The notes under the pieces: model-generated
What the model was told of the DNA's origin: nothing
Database searches by the model: none
What the model saw: only the letters and a program-made list of their open reading frames with translations
Shown: one piece after another, positions 47,170 to 58,971 of the stretch
How the letters are laid out: every line of letters starts with the position of its first letter
Numbering within the stretch: position 1 is the stretch's first letter
Source: Branchiostoma floridae
Taxonomy: Eukaryota; Chordata; Leptocardii; Amphioxiformes; Branchiostomatidae
NCBI RefSeq assembly: GCF_000003815.2
Contig: NC_049979.1
Location: forward strand, 33,567,506-33,631,505
Direction of reading: 5' to 3'
DNA: 64,000 nucleotides
Made by a program: the position numbers and the translations under genes

Positions 47170-47382
47170 TTACTGTAAATGCAGAAATGTTTGCGGTGGA
47201 TTAATGTTCGCGATTTTTGCGGTGACCACTTCACCGCGAACTTAAAACCACCGCAAACATTTTTCTGTTATGGTATTAGACTGCAGTCTATGGTGTTACC
47301 GCGAAAGTAAAACCACCGCGAAAAGTCCTTTTCCCCGCTACCGCAAAATTAAATCCCCGCGAACTTAAATACATTTACAGTT
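47170..47382. mobile_element. MITE (CCGCGAAC family), copy 2
   Basis: Same ends as 37532-37698, with more internal CACCGCGAA words. Confidence 0.85.
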
Positions 47383-47406
47383 ACAGCATTTTGACTTCCA
47401 AATGTA

Positions 47407-47990
47407 CAATCGGCTAATTGTCTGTAGTTATCAGATACATGATCTTTTAATTAGGAAAAATGATAATCATTTATTTTGTAATAACAGTAGACAAGAATTA
47501 GTTGATGTGCGAATGTACAATTGTATAGGATGTATTGTTCAGACTGTATACCTTGACGCCATCCTAAGACAATTTTGAAATATCCCTTTAAACAGCTGAC
47601 AATATCATCTCAATCCTTTTCTATTAGTGAGACTGTTGATAGCTGGATATGAAAGAATTCTATATATGTTTTTTTTTACCATATGAATGATGTCATCAAG
47701 TTTTATTGCCCTTTAAGATAATATCATTTTTTTTCAAATAGAAAATACACCACACTGTTTATGCAACTTTGCTTTTCATGTGTGTAATGATCAAACCTGC
47801 AAATGTACTGTCTTAAGTTTTCAGATACATGATTTTTTAATTGGGCAAATATTATAATTGTAATAACAATAGACTAGAATTAGTTGATGTACGAGTGTAC
47901 GTTAGTACAGGACGTATTGTACAATTTTGAAATATCCCCGAATGTATAGCTGACAATATCGCCTCAATCCTTTTCTCTAACTAAGTGAGA
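47407..47990. repeat. two diverged direct repeats of about 200 bp
   Basis: TCAGATACATGAT...AATTAGTTGATGT...CTGACAATATC...CTCAATCCTTTTCT appears at 47427-47635 and again at 47820-47980. Confidence 0.8.
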
Positions 47991-48346
47991 CATTTTTGGA
48001 GTCATCTTGCTGGAATGTCCCATGGAAAGCCTGTACTGAAAGGTGGAATCAGTAATGATGCGTCTGGGTTGACAGACGGCACCTGTATTGTGTTGTTTTG
48101 TTTGGGTAAGGAATTTGGGTGGAATCTCGGCTCTGTTGGTACCTGCTAGGATGGTGACCCAACACACGCTGCTGGTTACTCTTACATTTTTGTTCTAATT
48201 TGTGATAAAACTCAAGATATGAAATTCAATGTCATTTTTCACTCTGAAGATATAAGCAGGCTTTGCAGACCTTTTATTCTGGGGGATTTCAACTTCAAGC
48301 GACATGTTTTTTTGAGGGGGGAGATGGTGAAGTCATCCCTGAGGGA

Positions 48347-48650
48347 TGTCCCTGTAGCTCAACTGGTACCATAGCATCCTTACAGCTGAGATCCTTGTTG
48401 CAATTAGGAAATTCAGGTTCCAATACTGGATTGGGCATCTCGGTTTGGCTGCAGGATCTTTCAGAGGGGATGTAAAATGGTCATGGAGGGAGGGGGGTGG
48501 ACAGTGTTCAAGGTGCCTTGAGCTCCTTAAAGAGGATGGCCTAGCAACCTCTCCCTGTAAAGATAAACCTGCTACCGAAACAGCAAAGAAAACTTGCTGC
48601 CTTGTGTGCCACTAGGAGCTACCAAGCCTTAACATATGAACGAACGAACA
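48347..48650 (+). repeat. full-length tRNA-derived SINE
   Basis: The head has A-box-like TAGCTCAACTGGTA and B-box-like GGTTCCAATAC. The body shares GAAACAGCAA and TGTGCCACTAGG with 1-205. The tail is AACGAACGAAC. Whether it belongs to a named family needs a search. Confidence 0.7.
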
Positions 48651-49027
48651 AGAAAGAAAGTAATCATTGCTTCTTATGTTGATGTCTGAAAACAGTAAGA
48701 CTTGTTGGTATGTTCTCTTGTCAACAGCAGCTTTGATGCAGTCTCCTCACACCACCCCCTGCTGGCAGCCTGCCCTGGAAGGTTCCATCCTGAACCTCTT
48801 GATCCGTGTTGGGGTTCAAGTTCAGCTCATCGCTCTTGTAGGATCGTGGCTGGAAATCAAATAAACGATCCGTACCTCAGTTCAAGTTCTAGAAATGTAC
48901 TGACAGACAAAAGTCTTTGAAATCGGTCCGTCATGTCAACTGTTCTTTACTTTGATGTCTGCCTGAATTGTGCTTGTTGTTGGTCTGTTGGATCTGTGGT
49001 TGTACTGCTGAATTCAAGTAAAGGTTC

Positions 49028-49319
49028 AAGGTGCACTCTCACTGCACTTGTGTCACTGCAGGGTTTGTTCGCTGCGTCACTGTATTGTTATTTTCTACGA
49101 TTTTTTATAATTCAGATATTGCGTACAAGACAAAATACACAATAACTTGAATAAGTAAGAAAATTTGTTCACAAAAAGTAAGAAAATTTGTTCACAAAAA
49201 GTAAGAAAATTTGTTCACAAAAAGTAAGAAAATTTGTTCTTTATCACTGAAATTCGTTAAGTATCTTTTGAACCCCGCAGTGACGCAAGCTTGACACAAG
49301 TGCAGTGAGAGTGCACCTT
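49028..49319. mobile_element. MITE with internal 23-bp repeats
   Basis: AAGGTGCACTCTCACTGCAC with TTGTGTCA is mirrored exactly at the right end. Inside, AGTAAGAAAATTTGTTCACA repeats four times (about 49155-49240). Confidence 0.9.
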
Positions 49320-49330
49320 AAGGTAGCATG

Positions 49331-49540
49331 CATAGAGGAGTCCAATGGTAAGTGGTCCTGCCTCTCAACCTACTAGTAGAAGCCGTGAGTTCAATTTTGT
49401 GGAGCTCACCCAACATGCACACTGCCAGAAAGGGTTGCAGTCCTTAAACAGGAGGGAATTTTAAGCTGTGGTCCACTGTTCATTGTACTTGTGGAAAAGA
49501 GCTAGGGAAATTTCCGTGGTACAATGAAACCATAAAAACT
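49331..49540 (+). repeat. possible tRNA-headed SINE
   Basis: AATGGTAAGTGGTCCTGCC and GAGTTCAATTT resemble A and B boxes at tRNA spacing. No matching copy in the window. Confidence 0.35.
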
Positions 49541-49695
49541 GCCCATTTTTTTTAGCTCATCCTCCAAATATCACGAAGATCTTTCCACAGTATCTTGAGT
49601 TATGTTGTCTACATACAATCAAACAACTAGCTCTGCTGAGTGCTACATGTAACTTTCAGAAGCCACCAGGGTGCGCATTCTTCAACTTGACCTAT

Positions 49696-50602
49696 CAGGG
49701 CTCGAAATACTGGGTGCATGTGCACCCAGGTGCACCCAAAATTGGAACTGTGCACCCAATTTTTTTCAGTAGGTGCACAGGGTGCACCCAAATATTTTCT
49801 TAGGTTTATGTATGGAAAGATATCAAGTATACTAGTATACATCATAATCTCACCCTCACACTCAGGGTTGACAATCGCGGCAAAGCCTATGATATCACCC
49901 CTGACAACTCAGCCACAGTATTCGGTTATTAGGGGTGCCTTGCTTATGAATATTAATGAGCTTACCTGATTTGTCGCAGGCCAATCAGCGACCGGATTGC
50001 AAGTTTCGAACAAACAGCGTACGCATGGTACGGCGCGGCGTGCACAAAGATCTGTTTATCTTTGCGTGACGTTTATATTTTTTTTTTTTCATATGCTAGG
50101 TCGGTATACGTTGATGCCGTGGTTACCTATACCCACAGAACCGACAAATGTTAAATTTGGTACCTAAATAAAGACGGCTGGACGCTGAAAGAACTGTGAA
50201 ACGTTATGTCGGTACTGTTATCTTGCTCTTGAATATTAATGAGTCGCCTTATATGGCGCCTTTCCGAGCTTGCGACAACAAAAAGCCATCCACTCCGATG
50301 GGCTGACAGTTGGTTAGAAGCCACGCCCCTAATAACCGAATTCTGTGGCTGAGTTGTCAGGGGTGATATCATAGGCTTTGCCGCGATTGTCAACCCTGAG
50401 TGTGAGGGTGCATAATCTTGACATCTAAGTGTTAGAAAGATAATAAAAATGTCTGTCATGTTACTTGTTTAGGAATTTGATAGCTTGAACTAAGTTTTGT
50501 TATTAGATTTTTTTGACATTCTACTTAAATTTAAGTGGTCACCCAATTTTTTAAGCTGGGTGCACCAGTGCACCTAATCCCAAAAATGAATTTCGAGCCC
50601 TG
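49696..50602. mobile_element. DNA transposon with CAGGGCTCGAAAT ends
   Basis: It starts CAGGGCTCGAAATACTGGGT and ends ATTTCGAGCCCTG. CCTAT is found at both borders (49691-49695 and 50603-50607). Near both ends are GTGCACCCA repeats in inverse orientation. It hosts the nested element 49851-50410. Related ends occur at 55025 and 63677. Confidence 0.75.
49851..50410. mobile_element. hAT-like MITE nested in the above, 8-bp duplication
   Basis: CATAATCT flanks both sides (49843-49850, 50411-50418). Inverted ends of about 85 bp start CACCCTCACACTCAGGGTTG and are nearly identical. 560 bp, no transposase. The eight-base duplication fits hAT. Confidence 0.9.
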
Positions 50603-51474
50603 CCTATGTTTAACATCCTTGGGAATCCTCCTTTTCCTTTAAAATTTGTGGGATAGAAGGAACAGGTATGTAGGAGCTGTCATTCATATGATAGAGACTC
50701 ACAAATTATTCGTATTTCGCAGTAAAATACCAGATTCTCCAAAAAGTCACAACCAAGCATCCGCTTGTTTCAGTATCCACAGACTAATTAAATAGATAAT
50801 CTAATGAAATTGCTGTTGCCAGGCCTTCTGAATTTACCGTTAAGCATTGTTGAGCCTTATAAGCTTACCATTAAGTATAGCCAGGATCCCCCAAGCAGAC
50901 TCCCTTCTCATGCACAATACATACTATAAATTGATTTCCTTAAGGTCATGGGGTCTTGTGGTAGGAGGTAAAAGAAGGCGTTCTTGCAATTGAAACAGCT
51001 CTAAGCACTTAGTAATGCAATGCAAGACTAACAAATGTGATCGCTGTGTGAACATAAAACCACCGGGTTCCAATTATTTCATGAAAGTAGACAGAGTTCT
51101 AGCTAGTGCTTTTTAGCGTAATGGCCCACTGCGCAATAGTTTGTGACCACCACGCTAAAATGACTACCACTACCTGACTGTCGCTAATTTTAAATGGCAT
51201 AGTTATATAGTACTTTGCTATCATTTACTTGTTGAACAATGTCTAATCAATGTCTGAACAATGAAAAATGATGATATGCCACTCAAAAGTGACCCAAAAA
51301 ATTCTTCAAATCAATTGTGATGCTAACAGTGCCAACTTTTTACTCTACATTTTCAAAATCTCAACGTGGAAGGTCTGAGACCACCCTTCTACACCGATCT
51401 CCTGATTGATCGCTTTGCTACCATGCCCTTACCATTACACTGAAATAAAATCCTGGCTAGAACCATCAGGTACA

Positions 51475-52010
51475 GAAAGGCCCCTCACATCAAACAGATA
51501 ATCTTTGTGTCTTTCCTTTAATGCCACTATCTTGTTGACGATCGCAGGATTTGGTAGCTGGTTGGAAGGACTTGAGATACACTTGATAGTTTGGAAGGCT
51601 GCTATATAGGAGCGTGATTTTAGTCAGGCTAAATATTTCTGCATTTACAGTAAGCTGGTTGTGCCATAGGCTATAGAAAGGCCCCTCACATCCAACACAT
51701 AATCTTTGAATGTGTCTTTCTTTAATGCCCACTATCTTGTTGACGATCAGAGGATTTGGTAGCTGGCTGGAAGGACTTGAGATAGACTTGATACTAGTTT
51801 GGCAGGCTGCTAGGAGCGTGATTTTAGTCAGGCTAAATATTTCTGCATTTACAGTAAGCTGGTTGTGCCATCGGCTATTGAAAGGCCCCTCACATCAAAC
51901 AGATAATCTTTGTGTCTTTCCTTTAATGCCACTATCTTGGTGACGATCACAGGATTTCGTAGCAGGCTGGAAGGACTTGAGATACACTTGATAGTTTGGC
52001 AGGCTGCCAC
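51475..52010. repeat. three tandem copies of a 202-bp unit
   Basis: GAAAGGCCCCTCACATC begins each unit at 51475, 51677 and 51880; the third is truncated. Each unit carries an end fragment of the CCGCGAAC MITE (TTTCTGCATTTACAGTAA), so the insertion came before the amplification. Confidence 0.9.
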
Positions 52011-52374
52011 TGTGCACTGCAGGTGACTGTTACCATAGAGGTCGCTAGATTAGAGACCTCCTCCAAATGGTCCATCCTTGCCAAGAATAACTCAGGATCC
52101 CTTCCAAACCTGGCAAGTTGATGACCAACAGGTGTGGTTTCCTTTCTGTGGTCTATACCGAGGAGAGAGTGGACACTGTAAAAAAAAAGGTTGTGGACTG
52201 TAAACTTAAAGGTACTTTGCAAAACAGGAAAGGAAGAGGCTCGTTTAGTCTGAGGGACAGTAATGACTCCCATGTGGCGTCCCTATAAGCTGGCGTGAGG
52301 AATGGATTTCTTACCTATGCGGGAAGTCAAGCTGACTCAGTGCATAGGGTCAGTGTGTCTACAGTTACTGGTCC

Positions 52375-52545
52375 TATACTACTACTAGTCAGTTACTAGT
52401 TCTATACTACTACTAGTCAGTTACTACTGGTCCTATACTACATCTAGTCAGTTACTGGTCCTATACTACGTCTAGTCAGTTACTGGTCCTATACTACGTC
52501 TAGTCAGTTACTGGTCCTAACTCCTATACTACTACTAGTCAGTTC
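52375..52545. repeat. 27-33-bp tandem repeat
   Basis: CTAGTCAGTTACTGGTCCTA units, about six, with ACTACTACTAGT variants. Confidence 0.9.
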
Positions 52546-54699
52546 AAGCCCAGTAGGGATGACAGGTCAGGGGTGGCCACTTTGACAGATAAAATTACCA
52601 TGAAAATTGAAATTAACGTGGCAGTGCAGGGAGTCAAATTTATCCTTTCCTGCAGCACAGAATATCAATATTTGCAAGGCCTGAGTCAAATTTTCATATT
52701 TGTTTTCATTGAAATAATATCAATGATAATCTTTATTGCAAGTTCATGCCCGAGGGCTAATTGCAGACTAAGTAAAGTAGTGGTATAGATAATTGTATAC
52801 TTTACAGAGAAGGAAAATGAGAACTATAGATAAATCAAAAGAGAAATAACGTGTAATCTAAATCTCTTTCTAACTCGTATAGCTAACTGGTGCTGGTGGT
52901 TATTATAATTCATAAATACCAGACTAAAATAACCATCTGATACTTAGTGGGCTTGTGTTTAGCACAATTAAACGTCATGTTGTTATCAGGTCCAGCAAGC
53001 TCGGCCACATCAGGTGCTAGTCTGTCAATCCTATGTAGAAAGCCTGCAGGTCACTCTGTCAAGAGATTGTTGGCAATACATCAAATCATGGGAAATCTAC
53101 TTCCCAAACCTTGACATCTGGCATGGCGTGCTGCCCTGTAGGCAGTGATAACATGCTGCGGTCGGATTAAGATTTATCTGTCGTCTGGTCTCTGCGTTAG
53201 GGTAGTGAAAAGGTTTCCCTTCATTTAGTTGAACCACTTTGTCATATAGTGGCCATGGTTTACCGTATCCGTGCTGTATGGCGATGAGGCAGTCACAGAT
53301 CGGCAAGTTCGAATTTAAGATCAAGGTTAAAAGATTTAAAGATCTGAGGCGTGATTAGCACCCACACAAAGTCAAGGTCAGATGACCTTCTGCCCTGACC
53401 TGACACGGGGTCAACGTTGATAGACTGGCAAAATGGACCAGTTTGGGTAGAGCAGGCCCATATTTTTCGGACTAACCCTAATCAACAATCATAATTAAGA
53501 ACATATGCACATAGTTTAATACATTACACCGTCTGGATTTTCAATTTAAAAGGATAACTTTAAGTGACGTGCAAAAGCCACCTCAACTTCTTAACGTTAT
53601 GTCTGCCTATGTCTGTGTCTGCTTTTTGGAGCAACTGAAGTACACAGGCAGGAAAAGGCATTGTCTATGTCTGTCTAGAGGAGCAATTTTCTACTTGGGT
53701 TGTTGCCAACACACAGTCAGGGGTTCAGGCTCCTGGAAAGGAGAGAATGGTTTGTGGGCAGACACAACAGTTAAAGTCTTATTCCTGCATTTGGCCGTCC
53801 CATATGAATACACGTTAAAACACACAATTTCTATGCCCGCAAATCCAATTAAAAAAACAGTATATCAGGATATGTTTTGCTTTCTATTTCATTCGTTCCA
53901 TCCATGCATCCATCCATCAGTCCCTTAGCTCAGGAAGCCGTAGGGGCGGTAAAGGCAATAAAAAAAATTGTCACCCAAATCTAATTCATGTAACAATGTA
54001 ACAATTTTTATCCCATTTCAAAATGAAGCAATCCACTGCCCGCTAGAAATCTTCTTGAGCCCCGAAAGGCCTGGCTCAGGACAAAAATGCATATACGTCC
54101 GACAATTGGTTGGGTCACAAAATTTTTATGCATAACCATGTGAGTAATAAACTAATACACAAGCTTTCATCTCAAATCCTTTTTATGATTGACTAAAGGG
54201 AATTTATCGTCAACCTAAAAACATGCTTTGGGGGCCCAGTCATTTTTTGGGCCGACGCTTTTAGACTTACTCGGAGTGATACGGGAATGAGACCTTATAT
54301 ATAAGGGCTGGCCATAGAAACACATATTAAAATGCACTGAAAGAAGGCTTCATAATGTTAACAATAAATTCTTAACAACAAGTAAATTTAATTTGCTTTG
54401 AAGTAAAATTGAAGCGAACAGTTATGCTTCACAAAGAATCTATGGACAAGGTTGAAAAGTAAATCATGAATGGTGATATGCCTTGGGGAAAAAGGCATGC
54501 AGACCCTCTGTCAATGTTGTGGTATTTAATTTTCATATCAGTACTGTTCCATGATAACCTTTTCACATGTACCACATTGTTGAGCTTAGGAAATTCTAAC
54601 TTACAAAGCAAACACAGGCCTCAAGCTGACAAGGTTTGTAGGGAAAAAACAGTATAAGCCAGTAAATTGCATACCGGATTGATGCACACTTCTGTTAAC

Positions 54700-55038
54700 T
54701 GCACGGAATACCAAAATCCCAAACTGGTGCGGCTTGAAATTCTTTTTTTCTGCATACCTGAAGTTACCTGCACCAGACAAATTCTACCTGCACCTCTGAA
54801 TCTAGGAAGTATGGATCATACTAAAATTGTTCAGGAACCATTGCTATTCTTATACTTTCTAGGTGGTAACAGTCAATGCAGCTAATAACAATCTATATAC
54901 ACCTGCATCATATGACATTTATGTATAAAACCCAGTACATGGACCAGTGCAGGTTAGGTGCAGGTAGACATCAGAAATACCTGCATGGCTCCAATTTTAC
55001 CTGCACTAAACACTGTAACCAGCATATGCAGGTGGTAT
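54700..55038. mobile_element. remnant of the GGCTCGAAAT family
   Basis: Ends GGTATTTCGAGCCCTG at 55038, with TGCAGGTA/TACCTGCA words inside as in the copy at 63677. The left terminus is not recognised. Confidence 0.5.
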
Positions 55039-55260
55039 TTCGAGCCCTGGTTTACCTTTATCTTCAGGGTAACCTATGCCTCCAAATTTGAGTTGTGCAC
55101 CTTTTTCACGTGTGAGCCAGGAATGTATTGATCACCCCTCGTAACATGACATCATGAGGTGAGTGGTATTTCACAGCCTCTCTCTTGTGTTTGAATGTGA
55201 AACCAATAAATTTATGTACAAGTAAACATAGCACTGACACCAATAACATTTGTGTTGCAG

Positions 55261-55352
55261 AAATTATGGCCCCAACATCTGTTTCAACAGAGGTCAGCAG
55301 CAGTGTTGTCCAGGCTGGCAGCGGTCAGCCGGCAGTGGACAGTGTCTGCAGG
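55261..55352 (+). CDS. FBN: fibrillin-like gene, exon 2 (FUN-domain motif)
   Basis: 92 bases between TGTGTTGCAG and GTAGGA. It completes an Arg codon, then reads NYGPNICFNRGQQQCCPGWQ and RSAGSGQCLQ. GPN(I/V)C, then CCPGW, then GxxQC with identical spacing is the fibrillin unique N-terminal (FUN) motif, which in vertebrate fibrillins follows the furin site directly. Ends in phase 1. Phase is compatible with exons on both sides. CCPGW also occurs in EMI domains, so the call depends on the spacing continuing without a gap into exon 3. Confidence 0.75.
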
Positions 55353-55381
55353 GTAGGACACATCATTTCATAAGACCTCCT

Positions 55382-55600
55382 TAACGCTAGTTCACCTTTA
55401 TCCGTAGTGTAACCTTTATCCGTTCTTTTTTAACACAATATATCTAGGGATAGAAAGTCGACAGATGGTGGTTTCATACTGCAATATTTTGAAAATATCA
55501 CAGTTTGAAACTATCGTCCATCGACTTGATATCCCAGGATACCGTGTTTAGCAACAAAACGGATAAAGGTTACAGTACGGATAAAGGTGAACTAAGGTTA
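55382..55600. mobile_element. MITE (TTCACCTTTATCC family), full copy
   Basis: About 50-bp inverted ends starting TAACGCTAGTTCACCTTTAT. Lies in intron 2, 30 bp after exon 2. Confidence 0.85.
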
Positions 55601-56428
55601 CACTCCGTCTCGACGGCAATTGCACTGCGCTCTCACTGTGACCAAAAGCCTATGTGTGAAACTTTTGATTTCATGCTGGGTTAATATCATACAAAATGTC
55701 AAAGTCTGACTGAAAAGAAAAAAAAACATTTAAAGTGTATGAAAAAGATTTTTTTCTGTACAATTCAGTGAGCAAATCTGTTTAGGTGGCATAGATATTG
55801 CAGTGACACCACCATTCTGTATAAACAGTACAAAATCTTTCTGGATCAACGGTTGAACTATTTCCAACCAAAAAAATTGGGCTTCAACTCACAAAAGCAG
55901 TCTTTGTCAAGGAATGAGCATTGTCCACACTGCTCTTGTGCTGTCAAGTTGTACAGAAAATGAAAATGATGATGTATGTAATATAGAAATGTGCATTTTG
56001 GTGTCATCATCAGCACTTTTAGTACCAGATAACATAACTATTTCAAGAAATTCAAGAAAATTGTTGACACACACTGCCGAGGTTCAAACTGTATTCTAAA
56101 TCTAAACCATGACAGTTGTGCTTTGAGACACCCAGGTTTAGATGAAGCTTGTTTGTGTAACTTTTACATCACAGTTGGAAGGATTCCAGAGTTCAAGGGT
56201 GCTCTGCATGAAGATTCTCCCAGGATTCCACATCCAAACATCCTAAACTGCCTGACGCAGCATGGGCCATGTACAGGGATTTTCCCAGCTCAAAACATGG
56301 CTGTAGCCTTAGTTACAGCACTCCAGTCTGTCAATGGATATCTGTAGACTATCTGGTTTCAGGTGTAGTGAGTGAGTGTTCTATGCCTGAACACAGTGTG
56401 ACACTGTCAGTTTAGACTGAAGAAGAGT

Positions 56429-56638
56429 TAACGTTAGTTCACCTTTATCCGTGGGGTAACCAATATCCGTTGTATTTAAAAATCTGTTATTTTGGGATCG
56501 TCAAGTCGAAAGACAGTAGTTTCACAATTGCAATATTTTGAAAATATTTCAATTTAACCTGAAATCCCAAGATACATAGTTTTTTTAAAAAAATGAACTG
56601 GAAATAGGTTACACCACGGATAAAGGTGACCTAACGTT
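56429..56638. mobile_element. MITE (TTCACCTTTATCC family), full copy
   Basis: TAACGTTAGTTCACCTTTAT at the left and the inverse ending CTAACGTTA at the right, with the internal word GCAATATTTTGAAAATAT shared with the other copies. Confidence 0.85.
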
Positions 56639-58024
56639 AGATGAAGTAGCTACTCAGTTGTTACAACTGGAATGTGAAACTGAGGCTATGTAAATTGTAT
56701 TTTTATAATAACGAAGTAATGTTTCCAGCTATAACCAGTTAAACTTGTGTACGCTATAATTTTGCTGTCTGTGTGTATGTCTGCCTTGTTGTGTCTGTTG
56801 GTGCATATGTCTGTCTGTCTATGTGTATGTATGTCTGCAGGTCTTGTCTGTCTGTGTAGGTTTGTGTCTGTATGCTACTGCATGTCTTTTTCTGTCTGTC
56901 TGTTAGTGTATTAGTCTGTGCATTGGTCTATATGTGTCTGTGAGAATGTTTCTGATATGCAATGAAGAGGCTGAAGTCTGCCTTCTTTTTCTACAGTTAA
57001 AACAGGGCAACCAAATATGTAGAGCAATCTGCTTATCCATATTGCTTTCACGGCGGTCGGTTGCTAGGGTATTCTTTCCCGTTGCTATGCGAGTTCGACA
57101 GAGTATCGGGTTACAAGAGGCCTACTATTTGCTAACCGTAAAATATTTCAAAATAAACAAGATGTTATGACAAGGAAAATGTTTTCAAAATAAGATTAAA
57201 TTCGCAATATTAGATAGTTTGAATCTTCCTGTTTGAATTGAGATATTTGTTTTGTTTCGATTTTGCTACCAAAGACGGTTATTTTCTGTTTCAAGGAAGG
57301 CCTTCAATTTGACCATACTCTTGATAAGATGGGCCGCAAGTGCCATGGCAAATTCTCGATTTTTATATTTTTCGTCATCTGAGAGGCAAATAAAACTTTC
57401 TGTTTTGGGGATTTTTTAATTTCTAATTTTAAGCAAAGTTACAGTCAAAAATATGCGTAAAAATGCCATTTTTCGCACTTAATTACCAATAATGCAAAAT
57501 CTAAGGCATTTTTTAAAAATCCCAAAAACAGAAATCTCGGGAAAACCGTTGCGGTCATTTTGAGCCGTCAATGAGTTATGTTGGACTCTTCTTGGTGGAG
57601 ATCTTAAACGATGTTTACACGCATGTCATACCGCACGGAGAGCGGGAGGGTGTAGTTGATACCGGTGTAAACAACACTTATGATATTCAAGGTCACCAAC
57701 AAAAACGCCAGTAGCTTCGTTACATATTACAGGTCCCAAAAAAGTGAAAGCATAGGTGTACTATCCAGAAAATTGTTTATATTGGTTAAAAAGTATATTT
57801 TTCGCCTGATTCAAGTTAGTTGGGGGGAAAATGCCAGAATGCACGGTTTTACCTGCAATGACCGCAGATGACCTAAATAGAACACGGGTTCGGTTCGAAT
57901 TACGTCAGATGGAACCTCGTAGAAGAGGGTTCGAATTCGGCTAGACATGGGAGATTTTGAGCCCGTATTTGACCACCGTGTTTGCAAAACTCCCAGCCTC
58001 ATGGGGAAAAATATCAATATTGAG

Positions 58025-58380
58025 CAGGGCTCTAGCCAGCTCGACATTTTTTTCCGTCAGCAAATTCCCATAATATTGTCGCGAAAACACTATTCCAGGA
58101 GTTAGAGAGACTGAACTGAGACCTTGAAAAATGGGTTTTGATGAGATTATCGTATGCGAAAGAGCACCGACACACATTATCAACAATCATAACAATAGCA
58201 AAACAAACAGTGTGGCTTTTACGGCCGTGGACGGCGTCCCCAAGCAGCCTGTAGCTTCCACCAAGGAGCTTTTATCAGATTTTTGTCCATCAAAGTTGAC
58301 GGATTGGTTTTAAAATTTTTCCGTCACACGCAGCAAATTTCCGTCAATTGACGGAAAAACGGACGCTGGCTAGAGCCCTG
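58025..58380. mobile_element. hAT-like MITE
   Basis: CAGGGCTCTAGCCAGC at the left and exact inverse at the right. Borders ATATTGAG and ACATTGAG match at seven of eight bases. CAGGG ends plus an eight-base duplication are typical of hAT. CCGTCA/TGACGG words near both ends. Confidence 0.8.
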
Positions 58381-58845
58381 ACATTGAGGATGTTTGAAAA
58401 CACTCCATTGAAACTGATATTGCAGAAATACACACTAGACAGACAAGCCATAAACAATACTTGATTCTCTCTGCACAAATTCTGGAATACAAGTGTTATA
58501 AAAGACCAATCCTGAGATTGTTCATCACAATTAGCTTTTCAACCAATGAGAGAATAGCAATTATCTGTTTAACCAATGAAAGAGCGACTGCATGTTTGTC
58601 AAATGTAATACTATTGTATGTATATGCATTTTCTGTTATGTTTTGAATTTCTCTGTTTTGACGGATGTGGATGTGGCTATCAAAACGTGGATGTTGATTT
58701 CGGATCAGTCTATAATGAAGTATGCTTCAGTTATCACCTCATTACTGATAATCCAATAAGTGATTCATGTTCTTATCAGTTTGCACCATGCCTTGTAATC
58801 AGCCAGGATATAACCATTTAGTTTCTGCTTTGTTCTGTTTTGCAG

Positions 58846-58971
58846 CACACTGCCCCTTTGGGTGTGGGAACGGAGTGTGCATCGCCCCGTACACATGTCG
58901 CTGTCCCACGGGACCGAACCAAGGCTACCATATCAGCTGCCAGGATGAAGTAGAAAATACCCTCAGGCCAG
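58846..58971 (+). CDS. FBN: fibrillin-like gene, exon 3 (EGF-like)
   Basis: 126 bases between TTTTGCAG and GTAAAA, phase 1 at both ends, as EGF-module exons usually are. It reads HCPFGCGNGVCIAPYTCRCP then TGPNQGYHISCQDE. The cysteine order C-x3-CGxGxC-x4-xCxCPxG matches the first EGF-like module of fibrillins residue for residue in spacing. Together with exon 2 the match is ungapped for about 46 residues. It lacks the D-x-D/N-E calcium-binding start, as expected for the first fibrillin EGF. The following EGF exons are beyond the window. Confidence 0.75.

Larger units (their letters stand above)
36424..55260 (+). other. intron 1 of the fibrillin-like gene, 18.8 kb
   Basis: Begins GTAAGA and ends TGTGTTGCAG. 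Repeats listed below account for about a third. In the remaining stretches (36424-37531, 37699-38558, 41250-42230, 42545-42930, 43752-44642, 45086-45879, 46881-47169, 50608-51474, 52550-54690) I see no supported exon or RNA gene. Confidence 0.6.
55601..58845 (+). other. intron 2 remainder
   Basis: Apart from the MITEs at 56429 and 58025 and a TGTC microsatellite at about 56760-56950, there is a hairpin at 57397-57534 (CTGTTTTGGGGATTTTTTAA and near inverse). No exon seen. Confidence 0.5.

Noticed and set aside
53569-53928. 119-residue open frame
   Set aside because: Low-complexity end (HPCIHPSVP from an ATCC run) and no recognisable domain.
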